Source of the DNA: CAJBVW01 sp964457335
GTDB taxonomy: Bacteria; Myxococcota_A; UBA796; SXON01
Assembly (NCBI GenBank): GCA_964457335.1
Contig: CAYWGD010000019.1
Span: forward strand, 1 to 64,000
DNA length: 64,000 bases
Reading direction: 5' to 3'
Numbering within the stretch: position 1 is the first letter of the stretch; every line of letters starts with the position of its first letter. Below are positions 25,707-33,367 of the stretch, piece after piece. Both the position numbers and the translations under genes were made by a program. The notes beneath the pieces are model-generated. The model was given only the letters and a program-made list of their open reading frames with translations. It did not search any database and was not told the origin of the DNA.

Positions 25707-25779
25707 GTGAGGATCGTATGGCCGCCGGCCGCTCGGGTCCACCATGGTGGAAGAAAAGGAGGGGTGGTGCCTCGGGCGA

Positions 25780-25802
25780 GGCGCGCCTTCATCCCTCGCG
25801 GT
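25780..25802. repeat. 23-bp direct repeat, copy 2 (flanks vapBC)
   Basis: Same sequence as 25016-25038 apart from one C/T difference. It overlaps the last codons and stop of the EamA permease gene. Confidence 0.8.
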
Positions 25803-26700
25803 TCACCGCCGCGGCGGGCGCGCGGTGCGCGGTGGTGACGAGCAGCACGCCGGCGAGGATCACGCCGAGGCCGATCCAGCCGGCCGGATCGAGGCGCTCG
25901 CCGCCGAGCCAGGCGCCGAGGAGCACGGCCACGACCGGGTTGACGTAGGCGTAGCTGGTGGCCACCGGCAGGCTCGCGTTCCGGAGGAGGTAGCCGTAGG
26001 CGGTGAACGCCACGAGCGAGCCGAAGGTGACGAGGTACAGCAGCGCGGCGAGGCTCTCGGGGGACGGCGGCACCGCGGCGCGCTCGCCGGTGAGCAGCGA
26101 CAGGAGGCCGAGCGCGAGGCCGCCGCCGAGCATCTGGGCCCCGCTCGCCATCGCGCCGGGCGGGAGCGGCAGCACGTGGCTCTGCACGGAGCCGAGCGCC
26201 CACGCGATCGAGCCGCCGGCGAGCAGCAGGGCCATCTCCGGGCTCCCGGACAGCTCGCCGCCCGCGTTCAGCACGACGATGCCGGCGATGCCGAGCAGGA
26301 TGCCGGCCCACTGCCGCGCCGGCGGCCGCCGCCCGTAGAACGCGCCGAGCGCCGCGGTGTACACGGGCACGGCGCCCACCAGGATCGCGACGAGCCCCGA
26401 CGACACGGTCTGCTCGGCGAACACGACCGCGCCGTTGCCGCCGAGGAACATGAGCGTGCCGATCCACGCGCACGACCGCGCCTCCGCGAGGGTGGGGAAA
26501 CGCAGCCCCCGCGCCCGCGAGACGGCCATGAGCACGAGCCCCGCGACGACGAGCCGCGCGCACGCCATGCGGAAGGGCGGGATCGTCTCGATCGCGACGC
26601 GGATGGCGTAGTAGGTCGAGCCCCACAGGATCCACACCGCCAGGAGCGCGGCGACGAGGAGCCAGCGGGACCGGGCGCTCGACGGCCCGTCGGGCGTCAA
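25789..26700 (-). CDS. EamA/DMT-family transporter, YedA-like
   Basis: An inner-membrane permease of the drug/metabolite transporter superfamily, 303 residues with about ten hydrophobic helices and the internal duplication typical of two EamA domains. The N-terminal WILWGSTYYAIRVAIETIPPF closely follows the YedA/RhaT-like signature (WGSTY-x-AI). The second half has AALLYLVTFGSLVAFTAYGY and YAYVNPVVAVLLGAWLGGE, classic for EamA. The exported compound is unknown. The start overlaps the TPR gene stop as ATGA, so the two are co-translated. The stop lies inside the 23-bp repeat copy 2. Confidence 0.9.
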   Translation of the reverse strand: MTPDGPSSARSRWLLVAALLAVWILWGSTYYAIRVAIETIPPFRMACARLVVAGLVLMAVSRARGLRFPTLAEARSCAWIGTLMFLGGNGAVVFAEQTVSSGLVAILVGAVPVYTAALGAFYGRRPPARQWAGILLGIAGIVVLNAGGELSGSPEMALLLAGGSIAWALGSVQSHVLPLPPGAMASGAQMLGGGLALGLLSLLTGERAAVPPSPESLAALLYLVTFGSLVAFTAYGYLLRNASLPVATSYAYVNPVVAVLLGAWLGGERLDPAGWIGLGVILAGVLLVTTAHRAPAAAVNREG

Positions 26701-27230
26701 AGGGACTTGCCCCCCCGCTTCATGCGCTCGAGGGCCTCGGCCGCCTTGATGCCCTCGGGGTGCTCGGCGGCCTTCGCGGCGCGGCCCAGCACGTCCATGG
26801 CCTCGTCGCGCCGCCCGGTGACGCGCAGGAGCACGCCCAGGTGGTACAGCGCCGCCGTGTCCTCGGGCTTCATCCCGAGCGCCTCGCGGTACTTCGCCTC
26901 GGCGGCGTCGACCTCGCCGGCGGCGAAGAGGTCCTGCCCCTCCGCGACGCGCTCCGTCGCCTCGTGGATGAACTCCACCTCGATGAAGGACTTCACGCCC
27001 AGGTTCACGAGCAAGAAGCGCAGCGGGCCGGCGAGCGCGAGGGAGAGCCCCTCCGCGGCCACGAGCGCGGCGAGCGGCAGGTCCGGCAGGAGCGGCTTGC
27101 CCTTGTAGGACAGGCGCACCTTCGTGTAGCGCCCCTGGTCGAAGAGCTTCTTAAGCCGGTCGCGGAGCTGCTTGATCGACTCGTCGATGGCCTCGGGATC
27201 GATCTCCCAGCGAAAACCGTCGTTGGCCAT
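26697..27230 (-). CDS. TPR-containing protein
   Basis: It has 177 residues, cytoplasmic by sequence. The N-terminal half (MANDGFRWEIDPEAIDESIK ... LPDLPLAALVAAEGLSLAL) matches a small conserved domain that includes a hydrophobic stretch of about 30 residues and has no assigned function. The C-terminal half has two tetratricopeptide repeats (DLFAAGEVDAAEAKYREALG, LGVLLRVTGRRDEAMDVLGRA), suggesting protein-protein interaction. It is coupled to the EamA permease downstream by an ATGA overlap. Confidence 0.75.
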   Translation of the reverse strand: MANDGFRWEIDPEAIDESIKQLRDRLKKLFDQGRYTKVRLSYKGKPLLPDLPLAALVAAEGLSLALAGPLRFLLVNLGVKSFIEVEFIHEATERVAEGQDLFAAGEVDAAEAKYREALGMKPEDTAALYHLGVLLRVTGRRDEAMDVLGRAAKAAEHPEGIKAAEALERMKRGGKSL

Positions 27231-27274
27231 GCGGGGCTCCGGGACACGCGGTGGGGGGGAGTGCTCTCGGCACC

Positions 27275-27315
27275 GGGGGGGGCGTTGCGGGGGGGCGTGC
27301 CCCCCCGCCCCAAGA
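27275..27315 (-). terminator. G-tract hairpin element, copy A
   Basis: Contains GGGGGGGCGTTGCGGGGGGG followed by a C7 run and CGCCCCAAGA on the plus strand. Read on the minus strand it starts 26 bp after the FabL stop and forms a G7/C7 hairpin, so a terminator-like role is likely. Related copies occur near 35985, 45489, 50782 and 62969. Confidence 0.55.
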
Positions 27316-27341
27316 GCAGGAACTTCTAAGCTGGGATCCGG

Positions 27342-28052
27342 CTAGACGAGCGACAAGCCGCCGTCCGCGACGATCACCTGGCCCGTGATCCACGCGGCCC
27401 GGGGGTCGAGCAGGAGCGCGACGGCGCCCGCGATGTCGTCGGGCGTGCCGACGCGCTTCATCGGGGTGAGCGCCTCGGCGGCGGCGAGCATGCGCTCGCC
27501 CTCGGGGAAGTAGCGGAGCGCGTCTGTGCGGACGAGCCCGCCGCAGACCGTGTTGACGCGCACGCGCGGGGCGAGCTCGACGGCGAGCTGGCGGGTGAGG
27601 CCCTCGAGCCCCGCCTTGGCGGCGCCGATGGCGGCGTAGCCGGGCGTGTACTGCCGGCTCCCGAGGCTCGAGAGCCCGATGACGCACGCGCCGTCGTTGA
27701 GCGTCGCGAGCCGGGTGAGGAGCCAGAAGGGCCGGAGCGAGCTCTCGATCGTGAGGTCCCACTGGGCCGTGCGGATCTGGTTCCACGGCTTCATGACGCC
27801 GATGGCGGCGTTGTGGATCAGCGCGTCGAGCGGGCCCGCGGCGGCGGCCATCTTCTTGAGGTCGGCCTCGCTGCGAACGTCGCCCTGGACGAGCGCGGCC
27901 TCGCCGCCCCGGGCGACCACGTCGGCGGCGACCTCGGCCGCAGCGGCCTCGTTCTGCAGGTAGTTGATCACGACGCGGTTGCCGGCGGTCGCGAGCTGGC
28001 GCGCGATGGCGGCGCCGATGCCGCGGGACCCACCGGTGATCAGGACGTTCAT
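27342..28052 (-). CDS. fabL: Enoyl-ACP reductase, FabL-type short-chain dehydrogenase
   Basis: A 236-residue NAD(P)H-dependent short-chain dehydrogenase. The Rossmann motif is ITGGSRGIG (5-13), and the catalytic pair is Tyr139-x6-Lys146, the spacing of FabL rather than the x3 of ordinary members of this superfamily. SSLGSRQY (128-135), the following GLTRQLAVEL and TDALRYFPEGE are strongly reminiscent of Bacillus FabL, which performs the last reduction in the fatty-acid elongation cycle. It overlaps murJ as ATGA. No other fatty-acid gene adjoins it, so a related reductase role cannot be excluded. Confidence 0.78.
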   Translation of the reverse strand: MNVLITGGSRGIGAAIARQLATAGNRVVINYLQNEAAAAEVAADVVARGGEAALVQGDVRSEADLKKMAAAAGPLDALIHNAAIGVMKPWNQIRTAQWDLTIESSLRPFWLLTRLATLNDGACVIGLSSLGSRQYTPGYAAIGAAKAGLEGLTRQLAVELAPRVRVNTVCGGLVRTDALRYFPEGERMLAAAEALTPMKRVGTPDDIAGAVALLLDPRAAWITGQVIVADGGLSLV

Positions 28053-29593
28053 CTGCGGAGCCTCGCGAGCACGCGCGCTCCTATCTCGCGGACCTCCGCG
28101 ATGCCGAACGCCCAGGCCGCTCCGACGAAGGCGAGCCCGCCCGCGCTCCCGAGGACCGCGGTCCGGTAGAGCGCGTCCAGCCGCGTCCAGGCCGGGGCGC
28201 CGAGCGCGGGCCGCAGCGCGAGGCCGACCGCGACGCCCACGACCACGGCGGGCAGCGCGCGGAGCAGGAAGTCGCCGAGCGCGCCGCGCCCCACGAGGCG
28301 GTCGCCGATGTCGCGGCGGAGCAGCACGGCGAGGAGCACGACGTACACGGTGATGCCGACGCTCGACGCGATGGCGAGCCCGGCGGCGCCGTAGAAGCGG
28401 GCGCCGGCCCAGTAGACCGGCAGCGACGCGAGCAGCACGAGGAAGCCGAGCCGCGTGGGCAGCCAGGTCTTGGCGCGGGCGTAGAAGCCGCGCGCGAACA
28501 GGGTCTGCGCGCTCCAGCCGGCGAGGCCGAGCGAGAACCAGCCGAGGCAGGCGCCGAGGACGAGGTGCTCCTCGGCGGTGATGCGGGCGGTGCCGAACAC
28601 CGCGGCGCCGACGTCGGGGCCGGCGACCGTGAGCACCACCTGGGAGCCGAACGCCAGGAACAAGGTCAGCTTGACCGAGCGGAGGATGGTCTGCCACGCC
28701 TCGGCGTGCCGGCCCTCGGCAGCAAGCCGCGCGAGCGTGGGGTAGGCCGCGTAGCCCATCGCGTACCCGAACACGCCGATCGGCACCATCGCGAGCTTCT
28801 TGGCGTACTGGAGCGTCGCGACCGCGCCCTCGGGGAGCTCGGAGGCGAAGAACGTCCAGGCGTAGTCGTCGAAGCCGACGATGCTGAACGCGAGCATGAT
28901 CGGGAGCGCGCGGCCGAGGTAGGTGCGGAAGTCGGTGTCGCGGAGGGAGAACGCGAGGCGCCACCGCAGCCCGGACTTCAGCGCGGCGAGGAGCGGGAGC
29001 AGGAAGGGCCCGAAGAAGGCGCCGGCGAGCACGCCCCAGGCGAAGCCCTCGGCGCTCTGGCCCACCAGCCCGCCGACGATGATGCCGGCGTTGTAGACGA
29101 GCGGCGCGAGCGCCGGGATCGCGTGCTTGTCGCGTGCGAGGAGCGCGGCGCCGAGCAGCCCGGAGAGCAGGTGGAAGACCTGCGCGGGCAGCACGATGCG
29201 GGAGAGCCGCACGAGCAGCGCGTGCTCGTCGGGGCCGAAGCCGGGCGCCACCAGCCGGGCGATCTCGGGCGCGAACCACCACGCGAGCGGGACGAGGACG
29301 CCCGCGAGCACGAGGATGAAGTTGGCGACGAGGCTGAACGCCCGCCACGCGCGCTCGTCGTCACCCTTGGCGAGAAAGCCCGTGAACATCGGGATGAAGA
29401 CGATGGACAGGGCCCCGCCGGAGACCAGCAGCGAGACGAGGTCGGGCACGCGGAAGGCGGCGGCGTAGGCGTCCGCGGCGGGGGAGACGCCGAGGACCGT
29501 GCCGAGCACGGCGTCGCGTACGAGCCCCATGACCCGCGACGCCAGGAGCGCCAGGGTCCAGATGGCGCCCGCGACGGCGATCTTCCGGCTCAC
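28049..29593 (-). CDS. murJ: Lipid II flippase MurJ (MviN family)
   Basis: Flips the peptidoglycan precursor lipid II across the inner membrane. It has 514 residues and about fourteen membrane helices, the family size. The N-terminus is typical: SRVMGLVRDAVLGTVLG (about 19-35), then AAFRVPDLVSLLVSGGALSI and FIPMF. The positive cavity residues expected in the first helices (Arg in SRVMGLVRD and FRVPD) are present. It overlaps the FabL gene by 4 bp at its stop. Divergent from the small Cas2/SinR-like gene, with 104 bp between. Confidence 0.93.
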   Translation of the reverse strand: MSRKIAVAGAIWTLALLASRVMGLVRDAVLGTVLGVSPAADAYAAAFRVPDLVSLLVSGGALSIVFIPMFTGFLAKGDDERAWRAFSLVANFILVLAGVLVPLAWWFAPEIARLVAPGFGPDEHALLVRLSRIVLPAQVFHLLSGLLGAALLARDKHAIPALAPLVYNAGIIVGGLVGQSAEGFAWGVLAGAFFGPFLLPLLAALKSGLRWRLAFSLRDTDFRTYLGRALPIMLAFSIVGFDDYAWTFFASELPEGAVATLQYAKKLAMVPIGVFGYAMGYAAYPTLARLAAEGRHAEAWQTILRSVKLTLFLAFGSQVVLTVAGPDVGAAVFGTARITAEEHLVLGACLGWFSLGLAGWSAQTLFARGFYARAKTWLPTRLGFLVLLASLPVYWAGARFYGAAGLAIASSVGITVYVVLLAVLLRRDIGDRLVGRGALGDFLLRALPAVVVGVAVGLALRPALGAPAWTRLDALYRTAVLGSAGGLAFVGAAWAFGIAEVREIGARVLARLRR

Positions 29594-29697
29594 GACGGCG
29601 CGCGTAACCGTGCGCCGGGCGTGGTGCTCGGGGGGCGAGGCGTCGCTTGTGCGCGTGCACGGCGCCCCATAAGGAGGCGGCCGGAGATCCGACCGCC

Positions 29698-29985
29698 ATG
29701 ATGTTCCTCGTCCTCCTCGAGCTCAACGGGCGCCCCGCCGACCAGTACCCGGACCTGGAGCGCGCGCTGAAGGCGCTGGGGAACTGGTCCAACCGCCTGA
29801 AGGGCCAGTGGATCATCGAGAGCCGCTTCAACGCCTCGCAGATCCGCGACCTGCTGAAGCCGCACGTCGTGGCCGGCCAGGACCGCGTCTTCGTCGCGCG
29901 CATCACGCGCAACTGGGCCGGCTCGAACATGGGCGACGGCTTCCAGGAGTGGATGAACCGGCGGAACTTCGACGCGCCGAAGTAG
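29698..29985 (+). CDS. Cas2/SinR-like small protein, no CRISPR nearby
   Basis: It has 95 residues. The pattern MMFLVLLELNG ... YPDLERALKALGNW ... QWIIESRFNASQIRDLL ... DRVFVARITRNWAG resembles the SinR-like family, small ferredoxin-fold proteins distantly related to Cas2 and VapD. In that family the segment before the conserved NWAG is usually V-x-ELTG or similar. No CRISPR array, cas1 or other cas gene was seen in the window, so an adaptation role is unsupported. Two ATGs occur in tandem (29698 and 29701); GGAG lies 11 bp upstream of the first. Confidence 0.75.
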   Translation: MMFLVLLELNGRPADQYPDLERALKALGNWSNRLKGQWIIESRFNASQIRDLLKPHVVAGQDRVFVARITRNWAGSNMGDGFQEWMNRRNFDAPK

Positions 29986-29997
29986 TCCCGGCGCGCC

Positions 29998-31761
29998 CTA
30001 CTCCAGCACCCACACCACCACGCCGGTCCCGTCGTCGAAGGTGCGCTCCTCGGCGATGTGGCCGGCGAAGGGCAGCTTCGCCGTGGCGAGCCCGTCGGGC
30101 CCGTAGAGCGCGGCGTCGAGCGCGACGAAACGCAGGCCGCGCTCGATCAGCCGGGCGGCGGCCGCGGCGCGGCGCGGGGGCTCCTGCGTGGCGGAGGGCG
30201 GGATCGACCGGCCGGTCGTCTGCGGCAGCGTGAGGTCGTCGAGGTCGCGCAGGAGCTTCTCGAGCTCCTGCTCGCGGGCCGTGCGGCGCTGCATCGTGCG
30301 CATGCCCTGCGGCACGTAGACGTTCGGGCGGCCGGTCGCGAGCTGGATCCAGAGCTGGTCGGCCGAGCGGATGGCCGGGTCGAGGCTCGCCCAGATGGGG
30401 ATGTCCTCGCGGCGGACCGCGGCGGTGTTCGCGGCGCGGATCGTGGGGAGCGCGAGGACGGCGCCGTCGGCGGGGTGCTCGGCGATGAAGGTGGCGAAGG
30501 CCGCGGCGGGCGCCGGGAAGGTGGGGAGCGCGCGGCGGTAGCCGGTGAGGTCGAGGGTGTGGAGCAGGACGCCCGCGGCGGCGGGGACCGCGATCGCCAG
30601 CCGCGCCCAGGACCACGGGACGCGGGAGAGCCCGATCCCGGCGGCGACGGCGAGGCCGAGCGCGCCCGGGACGAGCCAGCGGCGCGGGAAGCGGACCACC
30701 GGGACGTGGACCGCCTCGTTGAACGCGACGACCGCGCGCCCGATCGAGCCGGCGGTGGGGCCGTACGTGCGCTCGAGCCAGATGGCGTTCTCGGCGCTGT
30801 CCCCCATCGCGAGGACGAAGCAGAGCGCGGCGGCAAGGAGCCAGGGGAGCGCGCGGAGGGGGCGGAGCGCGGCGAGCGCGAGCGCGCCGGCGATCGTCGC
30901 GAGCGGCACGAAGCCGGGCGCGAGCGTGTAGTCCCAGGGCTTGCCGACGTTCCGCGTCTCCCACTGGTGCCAGACGAAGAGCTGGACCGCGTTGGTGCCG
31001 CGGCGCTGGTCCTCGACATCGCCGACGGGGAGGCCCCAGTACGCCGCGACGAGCGCGAGGCCGCCGACCAGGCCGGCGACGCCGAACGCGAGGAGGTTGC
31101 GACGGGTGGTACCCCAGAGCGCGATGGGCAGGAAGGGGAGCCCGAAGACGGCGTGGTAGGGGCTGTCGAGCGCGACGACGACCCAGAGGAGGCCCGCGAC
31201 GACGGGGAGGACGAGGCCCTCGTGCTTCCGGGCGGCCCACGTCGCGAACAGCGCGGCGGCGAGGGGCCAGACCGCCACGTACTCCGGCGTGCCGTCGGTG
31301 ATCGCGAGCAGCACCATCGGCTGCACGACGAGCGCGACCCCGGCGAGGAGCCCGGCTGCAGAGGAGCCGCTCAGCGCGCGGACGAGCAGCGCGGTGGCGA
31401 AGCCGGAGGCCCAGAGCAGCGCGAGGACCCAGGCGTCGTAGCCCGCGACGGGCCCGAGGAGCGCGTGGAGCGGCGCCCCGAGCACGCTGGAGATCAGCGG
31501 CAGGACGACGATCTTGACGCCCTCGGGGAAGCCGACCCGGTCGGTCCAGACGGGGAGGCCCGGGAGCGCGCGCGCCTGGTGGTCGAGGCCCCAGGCGCCG
31601 CGGATCACGTCGGTGCCGGGGGCGCCCAGCACGCCGCCGTTCGCGAACAGCGGCCCGTGCATCCACGACACGACGGCCGCGATCGCGACGGCGAGCAATA
31701 GCTGCTGCGTGCGGGGGGAGAGCCCACGCGTGGGGGGCGCGGGGTCCGGAGGGAGGGCCAC
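29998..31761 (-). CDS. Polytopic membrane protein, possibly GT-C-like glycosyltransferase
   Basis: It has 587 residues. About ten to twelve membrane helices fill residues 20-400, followed by a soluble C-terminal region of ~180 residues. The first loop contains GAPGTDVIRGAWGLDHQA and PVWTDRVGFPEG; a loop Asp after the first helix is typical of GT-C enzymes and YfhO-like proteins that transfer sugars from lipid carriers, but no diagnostic catalytic signature could be confirmed. The soluble part contains a conserved-looking ALPTIRAAN segment. Function is inferred only from architecture. It converges on the Cas2/SinR-like gene with a 12-bp gap. Confidence 0.65.
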   Translation of the reverse strand: MALPPDPAPPTRGLSPRTQQLLLAVAIAAVVSWMHGPLFANGGVLGAPGTDVIRGAWGLDHQARALPGLPVWTDRVGFPEGVKIVVLPLISSVLGAPLHALLGPVAGYDAWVLALLWASGFATALLVRALSGSSAAGLLAGVALVVQPMVLLAITDGTPEYVAVWPLAAALFATWAARKHEGLVLPVVAGLLWVVVALDSPYHAVFGLPFLPIALWGTTRRNLLAFGVAGLVGGLALVAAYWGLPVGDVEDQRRGTNAVQLFVWHQWETRNVGKPWDYTLAPGFVPLATIAGALALAALRPLRALPWLLAAALCFVLAMGDSAENAIWLERTYGPTAGSIGRAVVAFNEAVHVPVVRFPRRWLVPGALGLAVAAGIGLSRVPWSWARLAIAVPAAAGVLLHTLDLTGYRRALPTFPAPAAAFATFIAEHPADGAVLALPTIRAANTAAVRREDIPIWASLDPAIRSADQLWIQLATGRPNVYVPQGMRTMQRRTAREQELEKLLRDLDDLTLPQTTGRSIPPSATQEPPRRAAAAARLIERGLRFVALDAALYGPDGLATAKLPFAGHIAEERTFDDGTGVVVWVLE

Positions 31762-31800
31762 GGGGCCTCGTATCCACCGCGGGGCCGAAGGCGGCGAGGG

Positions 31801-32364
31801 TCAGTAGTAGAAGTAGGTCCAGAGGTCGGAGTACACGGACTCGTAGTCGATGACCGTGCTCTCGTCGGTCTCCGCGAAGGCCGTGATGCTCCAGCTGACG
31901 GTGTCGTTCACGACGTAGCCGTACAGGAGCACGTCCTCGTAGGTGTAGCCGCCGTCGCCGTACACGTAGGTGGGCGCGAAGGCGTAGATCCAGCTGGCGC
32001 CCGTCCACATCGTCTCGTAGAAGCGCACGTTCTCGCAGGCGTCGCCCGTCATGGTGCCGTCTCCGGCGGTGACGGCGAAGGCGAAGGTGCAGCCGGGGCA
32101 GAGCTCGACCTCGGCGGGGGTGCCCGTCACGGCGTTGACCACGCGGCAGTGCTCCACCCGGCCGTCCAGGCTCGTGGCGACCCACTCCTCCCGGCCGTCC
32201 CAGCTCGACGCGGTCAGCGCCGCGGCGCCTTCGAAGTAGACCAGGGCCACGCCCGTGTCGATCTTGGGTTCGGCAGTCTCCTCGGTGTCCCCATCCTTCC
32301 CGGTGTCCGTGTCGTCCGCGCCCGAGGCGCACGCGCAGAGTCCGAGGAGGAGGAGGCGACCCAT
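31801..32364 (-). CDS. Secreted lipoprotein, unknown
   Basis: It has 187 residues. A short signal peptide ends in LLGLCACAS, with the likely lipid-attachment Cys at position 10 or 12, followed by an Asp/Thr/Gly/Glu linker (DDTDTGKDGDTEETAE). The mature part is rich in Trp, Tyr and Asp and carries paired cysteines (HCRVVN and ELCPGCTF, later DACENV) that may form disulphides in the periplasm. No family is recognised. It sits between the polytopic membrane protein and the pyrophosphatase in the same direction. Confidence 0.7.
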   Translation of the reverse strand: MGRLLLLGLCACASGADDTDTGKDGDTEETAEPKIDTGVALVYFEGAAALTASSWDGREEWVATSLDGRVEHCRVVNAVTGTPAEVELCPGCTFAFAVTAGDGTMTGDACENVRFYETMWTGASWIYAFAPTYVYGDGGYTYEDVLLYGYVVNDTVSWSITAFAETDESTVIDYESVYSDLWTYFYY

Positions 32365-32374
32365 GGCGGGCAGT

Positions 32375-32806
32375 CTACCAGACCGGACGCCGCTCGATGC
32401 CGACGTACCGCGTCTCGCCTCGCCGGCCGCGCGCCCGGTTCATCCAGCGCCGCGCGACCGCGTACACCCGGAAGAAGGCGTCGACCATCCGGAGGTCGCC
32501 CGCCGAGGGGGAGGGCCCGCAGACGAGCTTGTCGTCGACGGCGCCGTCGTCCACGAAGCGGACGACCGCGTGCACCTGCACCTCGACCTCCGCGCCGAAC
32601 CCGAGCCGCGGCCCGAGCACCACGGCGTCGAGCGGGTCGCCGTCCGGGGCGGGCCGGTCGGGGACGCAGCCGTAGTTGAACGGGCACGGGAACGGCGACA
32701 CGTACTCGATCCGCGCGCCTTCGCGCTTCACGAAGCCGAGCCGCGGCACCTCCACGCGCACGCGCACGCGCGGGGGCACGGCGTCGGGGGGGACCGTCCC
32801 GGACAT
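32375..32806 (-). CDS. Inorganic pyrophosphatase-family protein (short, divergent)
   Basis: It has 143 residues. The hallmark D-G-D-P-L-D (PDGDPLDAVVL) of family I soluble pyrophosphatases is intact, preceded by the conserved YVSPFPCPFNYGCVP (normally YP-x-NYG-x-IP) and followed by VRFVDDGAVDDKLVC, which corresponds to the D-x2-x3-D-x-K motif. These supply metal and phosphate ligands. Family members are usually about 175 residues, so the C-terminal part is reduced (RWMNRARGRRGETRYVG). It probably still hydrolyses pyrophosphate or a related phosphoanhydride, but that is inference. Divergent from the next lipoprotein gene. Confidence 0.82.
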   Translation of the reverse strand: MSGTVPPDAVPPRVRVRVEVPRLGFVKREGARIEYVSPFPCPFNYGCVPDRPAPDGDPLDAVVLGPRLGFGAEVEVQVHAVVRFVDDGAVDDKLVCGPSPSAGDLRMVDAFFRVYAVARRWMNRARGRRGETRYVGIERRPVW

Positions 32807-32884
32807 GCCCCCCGTGTAGCCCGCCGCAGCCGACCCCGGGCCGGTCGGGGGCGGGCCAGCTACAATGCGCCGCTGGAGGAAGAC

Positions 32885-33367
32885 ATGCGAATCGCCCCTC
32901 TCCTGCTCCTCGTCGCCTGCGGGAACCCCGACACGACGTTCTCCAACGGGACCGGGAACGGCGACGTCGCCGACGGCACCGGCCGCATGGAGATCGACAA
33001 GACCGAGATCGTGATCTCCGAGATCGAGGGGGCCTTCTCGAAGAGCGAGGCGTTCACGATCACGAGCGTCGGGGACACGAACCTCCTGATCTACGAGATC
33101 CGGATCGTGGCCGACGCCGACGACGTCTTCTACTTCGACGAGGTCGAGAACGTGGAGCTCGCGCCGGAGCAGACGGTGACCTACAGCGTCGTGGCGCAGC
33201 TCGAGGTGGCCGAGCCCTCCGAAGGGCAGCTCCGCGTCCGCACGAACGACCCGGACAACGCCGCGCTCATCGTCCCGCTGAAGGCCTGGCCGCAGGGCTA
33301 CGTCCCGCCCGAGGACACCGGCGGCGGCGGCGACACGGGCGATTCCGGCGACACCGGCACCCCCTGA
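32885..33367 (+). CDS. Choice-of-anchor-type lipoprotein with DTG tail
   Basis: It has 160 residues. The lipobox LLVAC is at about 8-12, and GGAGGA precedes the ATG. The mature region contains a beta-sandwich of the choice-of-anchor (ASPM/SPD-2/Hydin-like) type: MEIDKTEIVISEIEG, SEAFTITSVGDTNLLIYEI and RVRTNDPDNAALIVPLKA. The same domain type opens the two VWA lipoproteins at 36-38.7 kb. The C-terminus is an Asp/Thr/Gly repeat (GGGGDTGDSGDTG). The stop overlaps the downstream propeller gene as TGATG, so the two are probably coupled. Confidence 0.8.
   Translation: MRIAPLLLLVACGNPDTTFSNGTGNGDVADGTGRMEIDKTEIVISEIEGAFSKSEAFTITSVGDTNLLIYEIRIVADADDVFYFDEVENVELAPEQTVTYSVVAQLEVAEPSEGQLRVRTNDPDNAALIVPLKAWPQGYVPPEDTGGGGDTGDSGDTGTP

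Noticed and set aside
29698..29985. True CRISPR Cas2
   Set aside because: No cas1, array or other cas gene in the window; the sequence fits the SinR-like group better than Cas2 proper.
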